64,000 bases of DNA from Dryocola sp036489025 (GTDB taxonomy: Bacteria; Pseudomonadota; Gammaproteobacteria; Enterobacterales; Enterobacteriaceae). Positions 1-7,921 of this stretch are shown here, piece by piece (within the stretch, counting starts at the first letter, position 1; each line of letters begins with the position of its first letter). A program made the position numbers and the translations under genes. The notes under the pieces are model-generated. The model searched no databases and was not told the origin of the DNA. It saw nothing but the letters and a program-made list of their open reading frames with translations. Location: positions 1 to 64,000 of the forward strand of contig DASXGN010000013.1 in assembly GCA_036489025.1 (NCBI GenBank), read 5' to 3'.

Positions 1-156
1 GGTCGCGATTTGCAGGCCTGCCGCATCGTCAGCCGCGGAGTTGATGCGCTTGCCGGTGCCCAGACGTTCCATCGCGGTGGACAGCATGCTGTTGGATTTA
101 TTCAGGGCGTTGGTGGAAGCCATGGATGATGCGCTGGTGAAAATGGATAATGCCAT
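1..156 (-). CDS. lafA: Lateral flagellin LafA, N-terminal part (runs off window)
   Basis: The 52 visible codons encode the conserved flagellin N-terminal D0/D1 region: MALSIFTSASSM at the start, then a helix with N-S-M-L-S-T-A-M-E-R-L and the hallmark G-T-G-K-R-I-N-S-A-A-D-D-A-A-G-L-Q-I. This is the structural filament protein of the Flag-2 (lateral) flagellum. The start codon at 156 has a strong AAGGAG ribosome site 8 bases upstream. It lies at the left end of a full Flag-2 gene set, which fits the lafA position in E. coli 042. A sigma-28-like promoter precedes it. The rest of the protein, including the variable region that would carry any glycan, is outside the window. Confidence 0.95.
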   Translation of the reverse strand, partial: MALSIFTSASSMASTNALNKSNSMLSTAMERLGTGKRINSAADDAAGLQIAT

Positions 157-174
157 AATTTTATCTCCTTATAG

Positions 175-211
175 AACCTGCCAACCAGGTTCATCTCACA
201 TGTACTGAGAT
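175..211 (-). promoter_or_regulatory. Two tandem stem-loops in the lafA leader
   Basis: In the transcribed leader of lafA there are two adjacent short inverted repeats: ATCTCA/TGAGAT (193-198 with 206-211) and AACCTG/CAGGTT (175-180 with 186-191). The second ends just before the ribosome binding site at 163-170. They could stabilise the flagellin mRNA or bind a post-transcriptional regulator. This is inference from sequence only. Confidence 0.4.
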
Positions 212-238
212 AAAACGGCACGCTGATTCAGGAAATTA
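212..238 (-). promoter_or_regulatory. Sigma-28 type flagellin promoter (candidate)
   Basis: Read leftward, TAAT, 15 bases, then GCCGTTTT resembles the flagellar sigma-28 consensus TAAA-N15-GCCGATAA. The spacing is right and the GCCG core is exact, but the last half of the -10 element is imperfect. It is placed to drive lafA, the usual late (class 3) flagellar target that FlgM would hold off until the hook is finished. Confidence 0.5.
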
Positions 239-455
239 AATTTACGGTAAATAAATTTTTAATTTGCTCGCACTTAATCACTACTCAAGGCCTTCTTACC
301 AATATTTATTCCCCTTCTTTATATATAAGAATCCCTAAAAAAGACTATTTATAAATTAATGGCAGCCACACAAATTAAAAACATTAGCGACATTTCTGAT
401 GCAAAACTTAAACAACAAAAATAAAAAATACTTTAAATTTACTGGCTCTTCGCGC

Positions 456-475
456 TATGTGATCGCGATCACATA
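456..475. promoter_or_regulatory. Consensus CRP (cAMP receptor) binding site
   Basis: The palindrome TGTGATCGCGATCACA (458-473) within a longer perfect 20-base palindrome matches the E. coli CRP consensus half-sites TGTGA and TCACA at the correct 6-base spacing. It lies in the 710-base gap between the divergently read lafA and lafZ, about 220 bases upstream of the candidate lafA promoter and about 390 bases upstream of lafZ. It would place lateral flagella under carbon-source control. The rest of the gap is AT-rich; I see no gene in it. Confidence 0.75.
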
Positions 476-866
476 CAACCGAAAAATGAACCTCAAACGA
501 TCAGTCGCTCAACATCGCATTTATTTTTAAATACTTTGACTACATAAACCCATATTCATTAACTTATGGGCGTTTTTCTTAAAAAGTCATAAGACTTTTC
601 TCAGGATATTCTGTTGCACATCACATTCTTATAGCGTAAAAATGACGTCAGGAAGCCCATCTTCCTGCCTCCACGCCGGTAGCCGACGTTTTTTTGCCGC
701 TTTGTTACCTTCGGAGAAAATGTTTTGGGGTAAGAACAGGCGGTTCTTAAATTTTCCCTGCAGCGAGCAGCCGTTCATTGATGAATGCTAAACGGACTTA
801 ATGATAAATTTTCATTATGAGTTGTGTCTTTTTTAGACGCGGCGACTACAATTTACGTCAACGGGA

Positions 867-1868
867 ATGGTTTACTGCCTTTTTAAAAAAATGAATAAAT
901 CCTATTTCTCTGTAAATAACTGGCTGGTTGATATTCCTTCCGGCTCTATTCTTCACCTGACAACCGGTGAACGAAAAAGGCTGGGCGAATATCAATTAAA
1001 GCTTCTTGAAGTCTTCATTCAGAATACGGGAATAATTCTCACTCGCGAAGAGTTAACTAATTTAGTGTGGGAAAGAAGGGTCATCGGTAATAATAGCCTG
1101 CCGAATGCTATCCACGCCCTGCGCTCCGCGCTGGAGGATGACGGCAAACAACAGCGAATTATTAAAACAATCCCCAAAAAGGGTTATTTGCTGGAAGCGG
1201 AATACTGCTGCTCAATCATTAAAGAAGAAAATGAAGTCGAAGAGCATAGCGAAGCGCTGCTGGCCGAAGGCCTGTCCTTAAGCCTGTCGGGAACCCAGCT
1301 CGCTTCCCCTGCGCAGGCTGAAGCGGAAGCGGAGCCGTCGGCTATCCCCGCCGCCGAAGCAGAAATAATCAGCGGACCTGCGGTGGAAAGCCCGCCATTC
1401 GCTCAGGTGGTGCCGGTGAACCAGTATCGCCGCCTGTTTGTCATACTGGTCGCCGTGGTGATAGCGGCGGCAATCGCCTGTGGGGGCATGTGGTATTTCC
1501 TCGAAGGCCGCCAGAACCGCATGCTGATTGAAGAGCAAGAGACCAACGCCTACAGCAATATCCATCTCTACAAAATTAGCCCGGCAAGCACTCCGGATCG
1601 CAGTAAGGATAAGCTTTCCAGCAAACTGAAGGACACGCTTTACCAGCTTAATCAAATGCTCAAGGCCCAGGGCGTGAGCATGAACGTCTATTATCTGAGT
1701 ATCGATCAGACCCTGAATTACACTTTTTCTTTGGAAAATCGCTGTGATAACAAGCAGCTCGCCATGGCTATCTATCACTGGCGAATTGACAGCATGCAGC
1801 TAAATAACCTGATCCTGCGCGAGACCAAGAGGAAGCTCAATGAAATGGCTATCTGTTCCAATGAATAA
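867..1868 (+). CDS. lafZ: LafZ: ToxR/CadC-like membrane-bound winged-helix regulator
   Basis: The 333-residue protein has an OmpR/PhoB-type winged-helix DNA-binding domain at about residues 15-110 (LTREELTNLVW, and the wing sequence IIKTIPKKGYLLE). An Ala/Glu-rich linker follows (about 145-185), then one transmembrane helix (about 190-215) and a periplasmic tail. This is the ToxR/CadC layout: a cytoplasmic DNA binder that senses conditions across the inner membrane. In E. coli 042 Flag-2 a predicted transmembrane regulator, lafZ, holds this same place beside lafW and lafA. The start is uncertain: there is no clear ribosome site, and ATG at 891 is an alternative. Its last codons overlap the next gene. 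Confidence 0.85.
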   Translation: MVYCLFKKMNKSYFSVNNWLVDIPSGSILHLTTGERKRLGEYQLKLLEVFIQNTGIILTREELTNLVWERRVIGNNSLPNAIHALRSALEDDGKQQRIIKTIPKKGYLLEAEYCCSIIKEENEVEEHSEALLAEGLSLSLSGTQLASPAQAEAEAEPSAIPAAEAEIISGPAVESPPFAQVVPVNQYRRLFVILVAVVIAAAIACGGMWYFLEGRQNRMLIEEQETNAYSNIHLYKISPASTPDRSKDKLSSKLKDTLYQLNQMLKAQGVSMNVYYLSIDQTLNYTFSLENRCDNKQLAMAIYHWRIDSMQLNNLILRETKRKLNEMAICSNE

Positions 1869-2307
1869 AAAGATCTTTGCCGGTTTTTCGCTGTTGATAC
1901 TGTTGGTCGCCGCGAGCTTGTTCATGTGGCCAACAAAAGCGCCCCTTCCGCAGAAGATTCAGGGCAACGTGCAGATGGGTTTTTATGACCTGATGGCGCA
2001 GCGAAAAGAAGTTTACGATTCCAGCATGCAAACCGTCGGCCACACGGTCCTGACTACCATAACCAGCCCTGATGATAATCGCTTTGTCCTGAAGGGGAAG
2101 TTCACCCGCCAGGGCATTGACGACGGGAAAATTTTCTTTTCCTACACGCCAATTTATTCCAGCACCACCCGCTCGGGATTAATGATTGATGGTCTTGTCG
2201 ATTTGCTGATGCACGTGGATGTCTGGATGGAACCTTTGCAATTCAACGGGCAGCCCATTGTAGTCGGGCAAAGCGGAATGATTTTTTTGTATCCGTTACG
2301 CAAATAA
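1840..2307 (+). CDS. Small membrane-anchored periplasmic partner of LafZ (ToxS-like)
   Basis: The 155-residue protein has an N-terminal hydrophobic anchor (about residues 9-30, IFAGFSLLILLVAASLFMW) followed by a predicted periplasmic domain of about 120 residues. It overlaps the end of lafZ by 29 bases, with its own AGAGGA ribosome site 6 bases upstream of the ATG at 1840, so the two genes are translationally coupled. ToxR-type regulators often pair with a small single-pass effector (ToxS) encoded just downstream, and size, topology and overlap all fit that role. I recognise no named family from the residues, so the ToxS analogy is inference. Confidence 0.7.
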   Translation: MKWLSVPMNKKIFAGFSLLILLVAASLFMWPTKAPLPQKIQGNVQMGFYDLMAQRKEVYDSSMQTVGHTVLTTITSPDDNRFVLKGKFTRQGIDDGKIFFSYTPIYSSTTRSGLMIDGLVDLLMHVDVWMEPLQFNGQPIVVGQSGMIFLYPLRK

Positions 2308-2308
2308 A

Positions 2309-2363
2309 AAAGGGCCCAGGGCCCTTTGGTAACAGCGATTTAAAGGGCTCTTGCGCCCTTTAA
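2309..2363. terminator. Bidirectional terminator pair between LafZ partner gene and lafW
   Basis: There are two hairpins: AAAGGGCCC/GGGCCCTTT (2309-2327) and TTAAAGGGC/GCCCTTTAA (2340-2363). The second includes the lafW stop codon. They lie between convergent genes, as expected for terminators acting in both directions. Confidence 0.75.
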
Positions 2364-3373
2364 CCCAGCAGGTTTTTCACCGTAGCCAGATGAAGATTGG
2401 CCTGCGCTCCCAGCGCCCGGGTCAGGCCGGTGAAGTTTTCTGAGCTTTTCTCCAGCACATTCCCTAGCGCCCGAGCCGTATCCTGCGCCTGCTGCGGAGT
2501 ATACGGCGTGGCCATATCGTCAATTCGCGAACGAACCCGGTCCTGATGCGCGCGTAGCTTTCCGCGCTGGGAAGTAATTTGCTCAAGCGCGCTTTGCATG
2601 CGCACATTATTATCCCGCCCGCTTTCAGGAGAGGCAGCCAGCTGGGCCAGACCTTCATGCTGCGCCTGCTCTGCCTGTGGAGCCAGCACGGTAAAAGAAT
2701 CAGCGGGGAAATTATGCCCTTCCCCCTTTACGCTTAGCTGCTGGCTGACGCGATCCCAGCGCGATTCATCGACGCTGAATTTCACGCGGCCCGCCAAATC
2801 CTGCTGGGCGTTAATTCCCATTCTCCCAAGCCCCACGTTCAGATGCATAAGCACCTGACGCGGCGTGCCTTCCTGCGGCAGCGCGACGGCGGCCAGCTCG
2901 CGCTTGCTTCCGCCGAGAGAAAACACCAGCGTCTCTCCGCCCGGATTTTGCAGCAGCTTTTCACTGCCTGCCAGGCTGAAGTTTACCTGCGTGTTCTGCT
3001 GGAGGGTGACGTTGAAATGACGATCGACCGTGCCTCCGGAAAGCTGCGAACGCTTGTCCAGCAGGCGCTGTAGCCCGGCCGCCTTATCCGACGTGTCGCC
3101 GCGAGCGGAAGAATGACGCAGCAGCAAAAGCTGCGTTTCCGTTTCCGACAGGTAGCTATCCGCCTGCTGCACGGCGGTGAGCTGCTGGTTAAGCTGGACG
3201 TTGTAACGCAGAGGGCGCGTGGAAAGCAGCGCCGCTTCCGGGAACGGGCTGCGCTGCTCTTTGGTTTCGGTGATGCCGCGGGTTTTGACCGACTGAGGGG
3301 CATCAATGGTGCCGCGGGTTAGCGCGGCAGCCGTTGAGGATGTTGCTGTTTTTAAACCGACCTGCATAACCAT
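2360..3373 (-). CDS. lafW: LafW: Flag-2 hook-associated protein
   Basis: The 337-residue protein is soluble and rich in Gln, Ser and Ala, with no signal peptide or membrane segment. It contains heptad-like helical stretches at both ends (about residues 60-110 and 255-337), typical of axial flagellar proteins. It directly follows flgL, sharing one base (stop TAA and start ATG overlap), so it is the last gene of the flgB-flgL operon. In E. coli 042 Flag-2 a predicted hook-associated protein, LafW, occupies this position. Its exact place in the structure is not known to me; a junction or secreted role is inferred from the operon. Confidence 0.75.
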   Translation of the reverse strand: MVMQVGLKTATSSTAAALTRGTIDAPQSVKTRGITETKEQRSPFPEAALLSTRPLRYNVQLNQQLTAVQQADSYLSETETQLLLLRHSSARGDTSDKAAGLQRLLDKRSQLSGGTVDRHFNVTLQQNTQVNFSLAGSEKLLQNPGGETLVFSLGGSKRELAAVALPQEGTPRQVLMHLNVGLGRMGINAQQDLAGRVKFSVDESRWDRVSQQLSVKGEGHNFPADSFTVLAPQAEQAQHEGLAQLAASPESGRDNNVRMQSALEQITSQRGKLRAHQDRVRSRIDDMATPYTPQQAQDTARALGNVLEKSSENFTGLTRALGAQANLHLATVKNLLG

Positions 3374-4290
3374 TACATCATGCTAAAAAGTGAAAGCGAG
3401 CTGATCATCGAATAGGCCTTATTCGAGATCTGAATCGAGTTGGTATACAGCGTCAGATCGTAGCTGGTGGTGGCCCAGTCCGTATCGGACAGGTCGTGGA
3501 CCACCAGGTCGTTGGCCATGCTGACATCGGAGTGCGCGTCATCGAGCATCGTCAGACGGTTCTGACGGCCACCGAGATCGGTAAAGATACCGGACACGTT
3601 ATCGCGAGTCGTTTTCACGCTGCCGAGCACGTTAGTGATATCGTCCTGGTAGCTTTCAACGGGAATGCTCGGGTCCTTCATTTTCTCGCTCAGCGCTTTC
3701 AGCTGGTTGAGCGTATCCAGATCGTTACCGCCGGAGGAAAACGCCCCGACAATATTGGTGTTCTCGGTGATATTAACCCCGTTGGCTACCGTCGTTTCAC
3801 GCGAGCTGTCGTTGCCGGCGTAAACGTATTTACCGGATGCTTCATCCCACTGCACGGGCTTCGTGCCGGTTTTAGTCCCGGAGAACAGGTAGCTGCCGTT
3901 TTCGTTCTGCGCGTTCATCGAGGCGACCAGCGAGTCGATCATCGAATCAATTTCTGCGCCGTAGCCGGACATATCCTGCTGGCTGTGGGTGCCGTTGGCG
4001 GCGGACAGCAGCTTGTCGTTCAGCGACAGCAGCTGGTTGCTGACCGCCGTCACGTGCGATTCCTGAATCGCCAGGGTGCCGCTGATGCGGGTAATGTTGC
4101 TTTGATATTGCTTAATCGCCGACTGCTCGCGGTTAATCTGCACCAGACGAGTCGCGGCAATAGGATCGTCAGACGGCACGTTGACGCGTTTTTGCGTTGC
4201 CATCTGCTCCATCAGTTTACTCAGACGATCGCCGTTGCGGCTAAGCTGGGCCATCATCGCATTGGAATTATAAAGGCTGCTGACGCGCAT
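3373..4290 (-). CDS. flgL: FlgL: hook-filament junction protein (HAP3)
   Basis: The 305-residue protein has the family N-terminus MRVSSLYNSNAMMAQLSRN followed by R-V-N-V-P-S-D-D-P-I-A-A-T-R-L, the flagellin-like D0/D1 signature, and a C-terminal helix ending LSLFSMM. It joins the filament to FlgK at the tip of the hook. It lies 22 bases downstream of flgK in the rod/hook operon and is close to the usual FlgL length (about 300-320). Confidence 0.93.
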   Translation of the reverse strand: MRVSSLYNSNAMMAQLSRNGDRLSKLMEQMATQKRVNVPSDDPIAATRLVQINREQSAIKQYQSNITRISGTLAIQESHVTAVSNQLLSLNDKLLSAANGTHSQQDMSGYGAEIDSMIDSLVASMNAQNENGSYLFSGTKTGTKPVQWDEASGKYVYAGNDSSRETTVANGVNITENTNIVGAFSSGGNDLDTLNQLKALSEKMKDPSIPVESYQDDITNVLGSVKTTRDNVSGIFTDLGGRQNRLTMLDDAHSDVSMANDLVVHDLSDTDWATTSYDLTLYTNSIQISNKAYSMISSLSLFSMM

Positions 4291-4312
4291 AATTTATCCT
4301 CTCTTCACACCG

Positions 4313-5716
4313 TTAAAACAGGTTCAGCAGATCGTTGAAGATCTGATTGCCGGTGGAGATAACTTTCATATTGGACTGGTAGGCCTGCATATAAATTTGC
4401 AGATTGATGGCCTCTTCATCCTGGTTAACGGCGCTCAGGTTATCGCGCTGGGTCTGCGCCTGCTGGCTAACCGCCAGGGCCGCATCCAGCTCGGTCTGAT
4501 TCTGACGGCTGGCGATACCGATGGTGGAGATAACCGCCGCGGCACCTTCGTTCAGGCTCATATTGCCCATGCCGCTGATATCAACCTTGGCGTTTTTCAG
4601 GTCGAGCAGCGCCTGCAGGTTATCACCGTTGCCGGGTTCACCGTCGGGCTGCCCGTCACCATCAACGTCATCACCTGCGGAGCCGGAAAGCGCAATCTCA
4701 TCCGGCTTCAGGTCGGTGACTTTCAGCATCCCGGAGGTATCGCTCGGGTCGAAGACAAACAGCGGCTTGCCCGGGTTACCGTTAATATCAAAACCTTTTG
4801 CCAGCTGGTCGTTGAACAGATTGGCAACGGCTTCCGCCATGCCCTGCACGGAGTCCTGCATGTCCTTCAGCGTGCCGGTTTCATAGTCGTAGAGTGAACC
4901 AAGCTGGCCGCCCATCGACGGATCGATATTGAACTCGCTGGTCGAGAACTTAAGGCTCATGGTGGGCTTGCCGTTGGCATCCTGACCGGCGCTCAACTGC
5001 CCCGCCGTTTTGCCGCTGACCAGCGGCTGCCCGCCTTTAAGCGCCACGGTGTAGTTGCCCGCGCCGTCTTCCGTCACCTTCACATCCGTCAGGCCGCTCA
5101 GCTGCTTCACCAGCTCATCGCGCTGATCGCGCAGCGCGCTGGTATTGCCCCCGGTGGACTCCATCTCGGTGATTTTTTTGTTGTAATCGGCAATGCCGGT
5201 ACTCAGGGAGTTAATGCTGTCTACCGTCGCGTTACGCTGGGTTGAAACCGAGGTTTTCTGGCTGTTGATGAAGTCATTCATGTTGTTGAAACGCGTCGCC
5301 AGCGAGTTCGCCTGGTTAAGCATTTGCTGACGCAGAGCGGAGGATTCAGGCTGGGTCGTCATTTCGCTCAGCGAGGCGAAGAAATCATCCAGGCCTTTGC
5401 CCAGGCTGGTGGAGTCGGTGCCAATAACCTGCTCCAGCGCGCCGAGATACTGCTGGTTTGAGGCAAAGTAATTGGTTTTGGTATTGGTGCTCCACACCTG
5501 GTTGGTCAGATACTGATCGGAGATTCGGCGGATGCTGTCGACCTGGACGCCGTTGCCCGGCGACAAGCCAACGTTCCCCATGGGTCCGACGGAACTTTGC
5601 ATCAGCCCCTGACGGCTGTAACCTGGCGTCAGATAGTTCGCAACGTTCATAGAAGTGACGTTCATGCCGTACTGCGCGGCCTGAACGCCGCTGTAGGCGA
5701 TATCAATCATGCTCAT
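4313..5716 (-). CDS. flgK: FlgK: hook-associated protein 1
   Basis: The 467-residue protein starts IDIAYSGVQAAQYGMNVTSMNVANYLTPGYSRQ, the standard FlgK/rod family N-terminus with the A-N-Y-x-T-P-G-Y-S-R-Q signature. It ends with the C-terminal motif EEAINLQIYMQAYQSNMKVISTGNQIFNDLL. It forms the first junction layer on the hook. It is about 80 residues shorter than E. coli FlgK (547), with the loss in the central surface-exposed part. An acidic D-G-D-G-Q-P-D-G-E-P-G-N-G-D insert near residue 350 is unusual and looks like a calcium-type acidic loop. Confidence 0.95.
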   Translation of the reverse strand: MSMIDIAYSGVQAAQYGMNVTSMNVANYLTPGYSRQGLMQSSVGPMGNVGLSPGNGVQVDSIRRISDQYLTNQVWSTNTKTNYFASNQQYLGALEQVIGTDSTSLGKGLDDFFASLSEMTTQPESSALRQQMLNQANSLATRFNNMNDFINSQKTSVSTQRNATVDSINSLSTGIADYNKKITEMESTGGNTSALRDQRDELVKQLSGLTDVKVTEDGAGNYTVALKGGQPLVSGKTAGQLSAGQDANGKPTMSLKFSTSEFNIDPSMGGQLGSLYDYETGTLKDMQDSVQGMAEAVANLFNDQLAKGFDINGNPGKPLFVFDPSDTSGMLKVTDLKPDEIALSGSAGDDVDGDGQPDGEPGNGDNLQALLDLKNAKVDISGMGNMSLNEGAAAVISTIGIASRQNQTELDAALAVSQQAQTQRDNLSAVNQDEEAINLQIYMQAYQSNMKVISTGNQIFNDLLNLF

Positions 5717-5720
5717 ATTA

Positions 5721-6116
5721 TTACTCCTGACCTTGACGCATCACGGGGATAACGGGGGTCGTTAATTCCTTCGGCTGCTGAGGTAAAGCGGCACTTTCCG
5801 CGCCAACCTTAAGCCCGCTGCCGTTTTGCGGCGTCATTTGGGCAATAATCATGTCGGCAATCCCGCTGGCGCGCTGGGAGGCCAGCTGCGAAGAGAGCTT
5901 GTCATCGTAGAAATCCCGCATCATACGCTGCTGCTTGCTGTTGAACGGGTCGTCGTCAGCCGCCAGCGCGTCGGAGGCCTTGCGCATTTGGGTCATCATC
6001 GAGCGCAGGAACATCGCCTCAAACTGTTCGGCGGCCTGCTCCACGTTCTGCGGCTTCACCTGGCCGGTGATATCGCCGGGCAGCACGGTGGTCTGACGGT
6101 TAATTGAATTAATCAT
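5721..6116 (-). CDS. flgJ: FlgJ-like rod cap protein, rod-binding domain only
   Basis: The 131-residue protein keeps only the FlgJ N-terminal rod-scaffolding domain (EQAAEQFEAMFLRSMMTQMRKA, then PFNSKQQRMMRDFYDDKLSSQLA, then GIADMI). In E. coli and Salmonella FlgJ is about 313-316 residues and has a C-terminal peptidoglycan hydrolase, which is missing here. It would still cap rod growth in the periplasm, but cutting the cell wall must be done by another enzyme. It sits between flgI and flgK in the rod/hook operon, 9 bases after flgI. Confidence 0.92.
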   Translation of the reverse strand: MINSINRQTTVLPGDITGQVKPQNVEQAAEQFEAMFLRSMMTQMRKASDALAADDDPFNSKQQRMMRDFYDDKLSSQLASQRASGIADMIIAQMTPQNGSGLKVGAESAALPQQPKELTTPVIPVMRQGQE

Positions 6117-6125
6117 GAGCGTTCC

Positions 6126-7217
6126 TTAAATCACCACCAGCTCGGCATCCAGCGCGCCGGCTTCATGCAGGGCCTGAAGAATAGCCATCGTGTCATCCGG
6201 GGCCGCACCCAGGCTATTAATGGTATTAACGATGCTGCGCAGGCTGGTCCCGGTTGGAATGGTGACCATCTGGCCGCGGCCGCGGTTAACGTTGACGTCG
6301 CTTTCCGGCGTCACCACGGTATTGCCCTGGCTGAACGCGCCCGGCTGGCTGACGTTGCTGCTTTCACGAATCGTGACGGTGAGATTGCCGTGCGAAACCG
6401 CGGCGGCGCGAACCACAACGCCGTCGCCGATAACCACCGTGCCGGTACGCGCGTTAAACACCACGCGCGGGCGCTGTTTACCTGCGTTAATCTGCACGTC
6501 TTCGAGCATCGACATAAACTGTACGCGAGCGCCGGGATCCTGCGGCGCTCTTACCGCCACGTTGGTAGCGCTCTGCGCCGTAGCGGTATTCGCCCCGAAC
6601 GCATTGTTCAGCGCCACGGCAACGTTGTTGGCCGTTTTAAAACTTGGGCGCTTCAGGTTGAGCATCACCTGGTTGTTTTCCAGGAAGTCCGTCGGCACTT
6701 CCCGCTCCACGGAGCCGCCGTTCGGCACGCGGCCCACGGTCGGCGTGTTGATGGTAATGCTTGAACCGCTATTGCCTTCGGCCTTCACGCCGCCGACCAC
6801 CACGTTGCCCTGCGCCAGCGCATAGACTTCACCGTCGGCACCGCGCAGTTGGGTCAGCAGTAAAGTGCCGCCGCGCAGGCTTTTTGCATCGCCAATAGAA
6901 GAAACGGTGATGTCAATTGACTGCCCGCGAGCATAGCCCGGCGGCAGCGTGGCGCTGATCGCCACCGCCGCAACGTTCTTCACCTTCGGGTCAATTTTGG
7001 TCGGCAGCTGCACGCCGAACTGGCGCAGCATGTTGGTCACCGACTGGCTGGTGAACTTCACCTGGTTTTTATCTCCGGTGCCGTCGAGGCCGACGACCAG
7101 GCTGTAGCCCACCAGCTGGTTGCCGCGCACGCCCTGAATATCGACAATGTCGCCCAGCGGCTGAGCCAGCGCGGAGGCACTCCACAGGAGCGCGAAAAAC
7201 AGCACAACTTTACGCAT
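6126..7217 (-). CDS. flgI: FlgI: periplasmic P-ring protein
   Basis: The 363-residue protein starts with a cleavable signal peptide (MRKVVLFFALLWSASALAQ), then the invariant FlgI opening region DIVDIQGVRGNQLVGYSLVVGLDGTGD. It forms the bushing ring around the rod in the peptidoglycan layer. Length matches the family (about 365). It follows flgH by 11 bases. Confidence 0.97.
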   Translation of the reverse strand: MRKVVLFFALLWSASALAQPLGDIVDIQGVRGNQLVGYSLVVGLDGTGDKNQVKFTSQSVTNMLRQFGVQLPTKIDPKVKNVAAVAISATLPPGYARGQSIDITVSSIGDAKSLRGGTLLLTQLRGADGEVYALAQGNVVVGGVKAEGNSGSSITINTPTVGRVPNGGSVEREVPTDFLENNQVMLNLKRPSFKTANNVAVALNNAFGANTATAQSATNVAVRAPQDPGARVQFMSMLEDVQINAGKQRPRVVFNARTGTVVIGDGVVVRAAAVSHGNLTVTIRESSNVSQPGAFSQGNTVVTPESDVNVNRGRGQMVTIPTGTSLRSIVNTINSLGAAPDDTMAILQALHEAGALDAELVVI

Positions 7218-7228
7218 AAAAACTCCTG

Positions 7229-7906
7229 TTAAATGGGGAACAGCGGATGGTTAAAGAAGCGGGTCAGCCAGCCTGCCGAGTTGGCATCGCTCAGCGCCCC
7301 GCGGCCCGCATAGGCAATACGGGCGTTGGCGATGCGCTGTGAAGAAACAGAGTTATCGCGTTCAACGTCGTCGGCACGTACCAGCCCGGTGACCCGCATA
7401 TACTCATCGCCCTGGTTGAGGGTGAGCCATTTCTCGCCGCGAATCGCCAGCACGCCGTTCGGCAGCACTTTATAAACCGCCACGGTTATCGACCCGCGCA
7501 GGCTGTTTTGCTGCTGGGAAGCGGCGTTGCCGTTGAAGGTGCGGCTGGCGTCAATGGTGCCGCTCAGCTTATCGACAGATTGGCCGAATGCCTCCGGAAT
7601 ACCGATGCTCGCATCATTCTTCTTGCCGAAGTTGGTGCGCGCCTGCTTGCTGGCCTGGGTGGATTCGTCGAGCTTCACGGTCAGGATATCCCCTACGCGA
7701 TAGGCCCGGCGGTCCTGGGTTAACGACCAGTTATAGCCGCCGTTGTATAACCCGCCGCCCGCAACCTGGGTCGCTGGCTCAACGATATTTTCCGGTGGCG
7801 CATACGCCGCGTCGTCTTTGTGGACCAGCAACGCCGGGCTTTCACACCCGGCCAGCGCCAGTACCAGTAAACTGATAACACACTGCTTTTTCATGACTCT
7901 CTTCAC
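7229..7906 (-). CDS. flgH: FlgH: outer-membrane L-ring lipoprotein
   Basis: The 225-residue protein has a lipoprotein signal ending in the lipobox L-A-G-C at residues 18-21 (LALAGCESP), so it is lipid-anchored. The body carries the FlgH signature Y-R-V-G-D-I-L-T-V-K-L-D-E. It builds the ring through which the rod passes the outer membrane. It lies between flgG and flgI in the operon. Confidence 0.96.
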   Translation of the reverse strand: MKRVMKKQCVISLLVLALAGCESPALLVHKDDAAYAPPENIVEPATQVAGGGLYNGGYNWSLTQDRRAYRVGDILTVKLDESTQASKQARTNFGKKNDASIGIPEAFGQSVDKLSGTIDASRTFNGNAASQQQNSLRGSITVAVYKVLPNGVLAIRGEKWLTLNQGDEYMRVTGLVRADDVERDNSVSSQRIANARIAYAGRGALSDANSAGWLTRFFNHPLFPI

Positions 7907-7921
7907 TTCATTTCACTCGTC

